Source: Sepioteuthis lessoniana | Taxonomy: Eukaryota; Mollusca; Cephalopoda; Myopsida; Loliginidae | DNA: 64,000 nt | NCBI GenBank assembly: GCA_963585895.1 | Contig: OY757939.1 | Location: 61,184,898-61,248,897 of the forward strand | Direction: 5' to 3' | In this document: positions 63,921 to 64,000 of the stretch, one piece after another | Layout of the letters: every line of letters starts with the position of its first letter | How positions within the stretch are numbered: the stretch's first letter is position 1 | Made by a program: the position numbers and the translations under genes | Notes under the pieces: generated by a model | The model's database searches: none | Told to the model about the DNA's origin: nothing | The model's input: only the letters and a program-made list of their open reading frames with translations

Positions 63921-64000
63921 CGGAAAGAAATCTTTGATTTGGGTGCACTATATACATGCAAGGAAAGCAGTTGAAATTTCGAATAAATTTTCGATGTTTT

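Overview
The window looks like intergenic or intronic DNA from a cephalopod mollusc, most likely an octopus. The reasons are the AT-rich composition, the very dense (TA)n, (GA)n, (CA)n, (CTTT)n and (ATCT)n microsatellites, several tRNA-derived SINE families, RTE-type LINEs ending in ATGATG, and abundant mariner-type fragments. The organism call is inference; no host marker gene is present. I found no convincing host protein gene. Every recognisable coding stretch belongs to a mobile element and almost all are decayed.

Layout. 1-1463: a 5'-cut RTE reverse transcriptase with a long open frame. 1.6-4.3 kb: tandem repeats, a 1 kb purine tract and an inverted pair of retroposon tails. 4.3-9.5 kb: a solo LTR, nested copies of a ~0.9 kb retroposon (here called R), a decayed second LINE and a SINE split by an LTR. 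9.5-16.8 kb: RTE pieces, R copies, minisatellites and a 36-bp array. 17-20 kb: a purine tract split by retroposons. 20-26 kb: LTRs, an RTE copy and a mariner deletion derivative inside a ~48-bp minisatellite. 27.9-28.3 kb: a (CTTT)n higher-order array. 29991-32188: a 2.2 kb DNA transposon with CACTA/CACTG ends, a TAA target duplication and a broken zinc-ribbon transposase-like gene. 33.2-34.0 kb: a ~46-bp minisatellite. 35.4-36.7 kb: a 14-unit 89-bp satellite grown from the R tail. 39-46 kb: mariner fragments, RTE, tandem tRNA-like units, solo LTRs of two families and SINEs. 47-53 kb: a GA/GATA array, R, fold-back elements with tRNA-like cores and 180-bp tandem repeats. 53.4-54.9 kb: an inverted pair of ~585-bp LTR-like arms. 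57-59 kb: a mariner derivative and an RTE copy. 60530-61900: a Tc1/mariner-superfamily element with DD41D spacing. 62-64 kb: an A/purine-rich tract.

How the parts relate. Elements are nested many layers deep, and target-site duplications recover the insertion order: R into R (14 bp), SINE into R (15 bp), LTR into R and into SINE (4 bp), RTE and mariner into minisatellite, mariner (TA) into an older duplicated segment. R and the commonest SINE end in the same hairpin-forming sequence (GGCATT.AATAACC then GGTTGATATGCC), which suggests mobilisation by one LINE; the same tail also gave rise to the 89-bp satellite.
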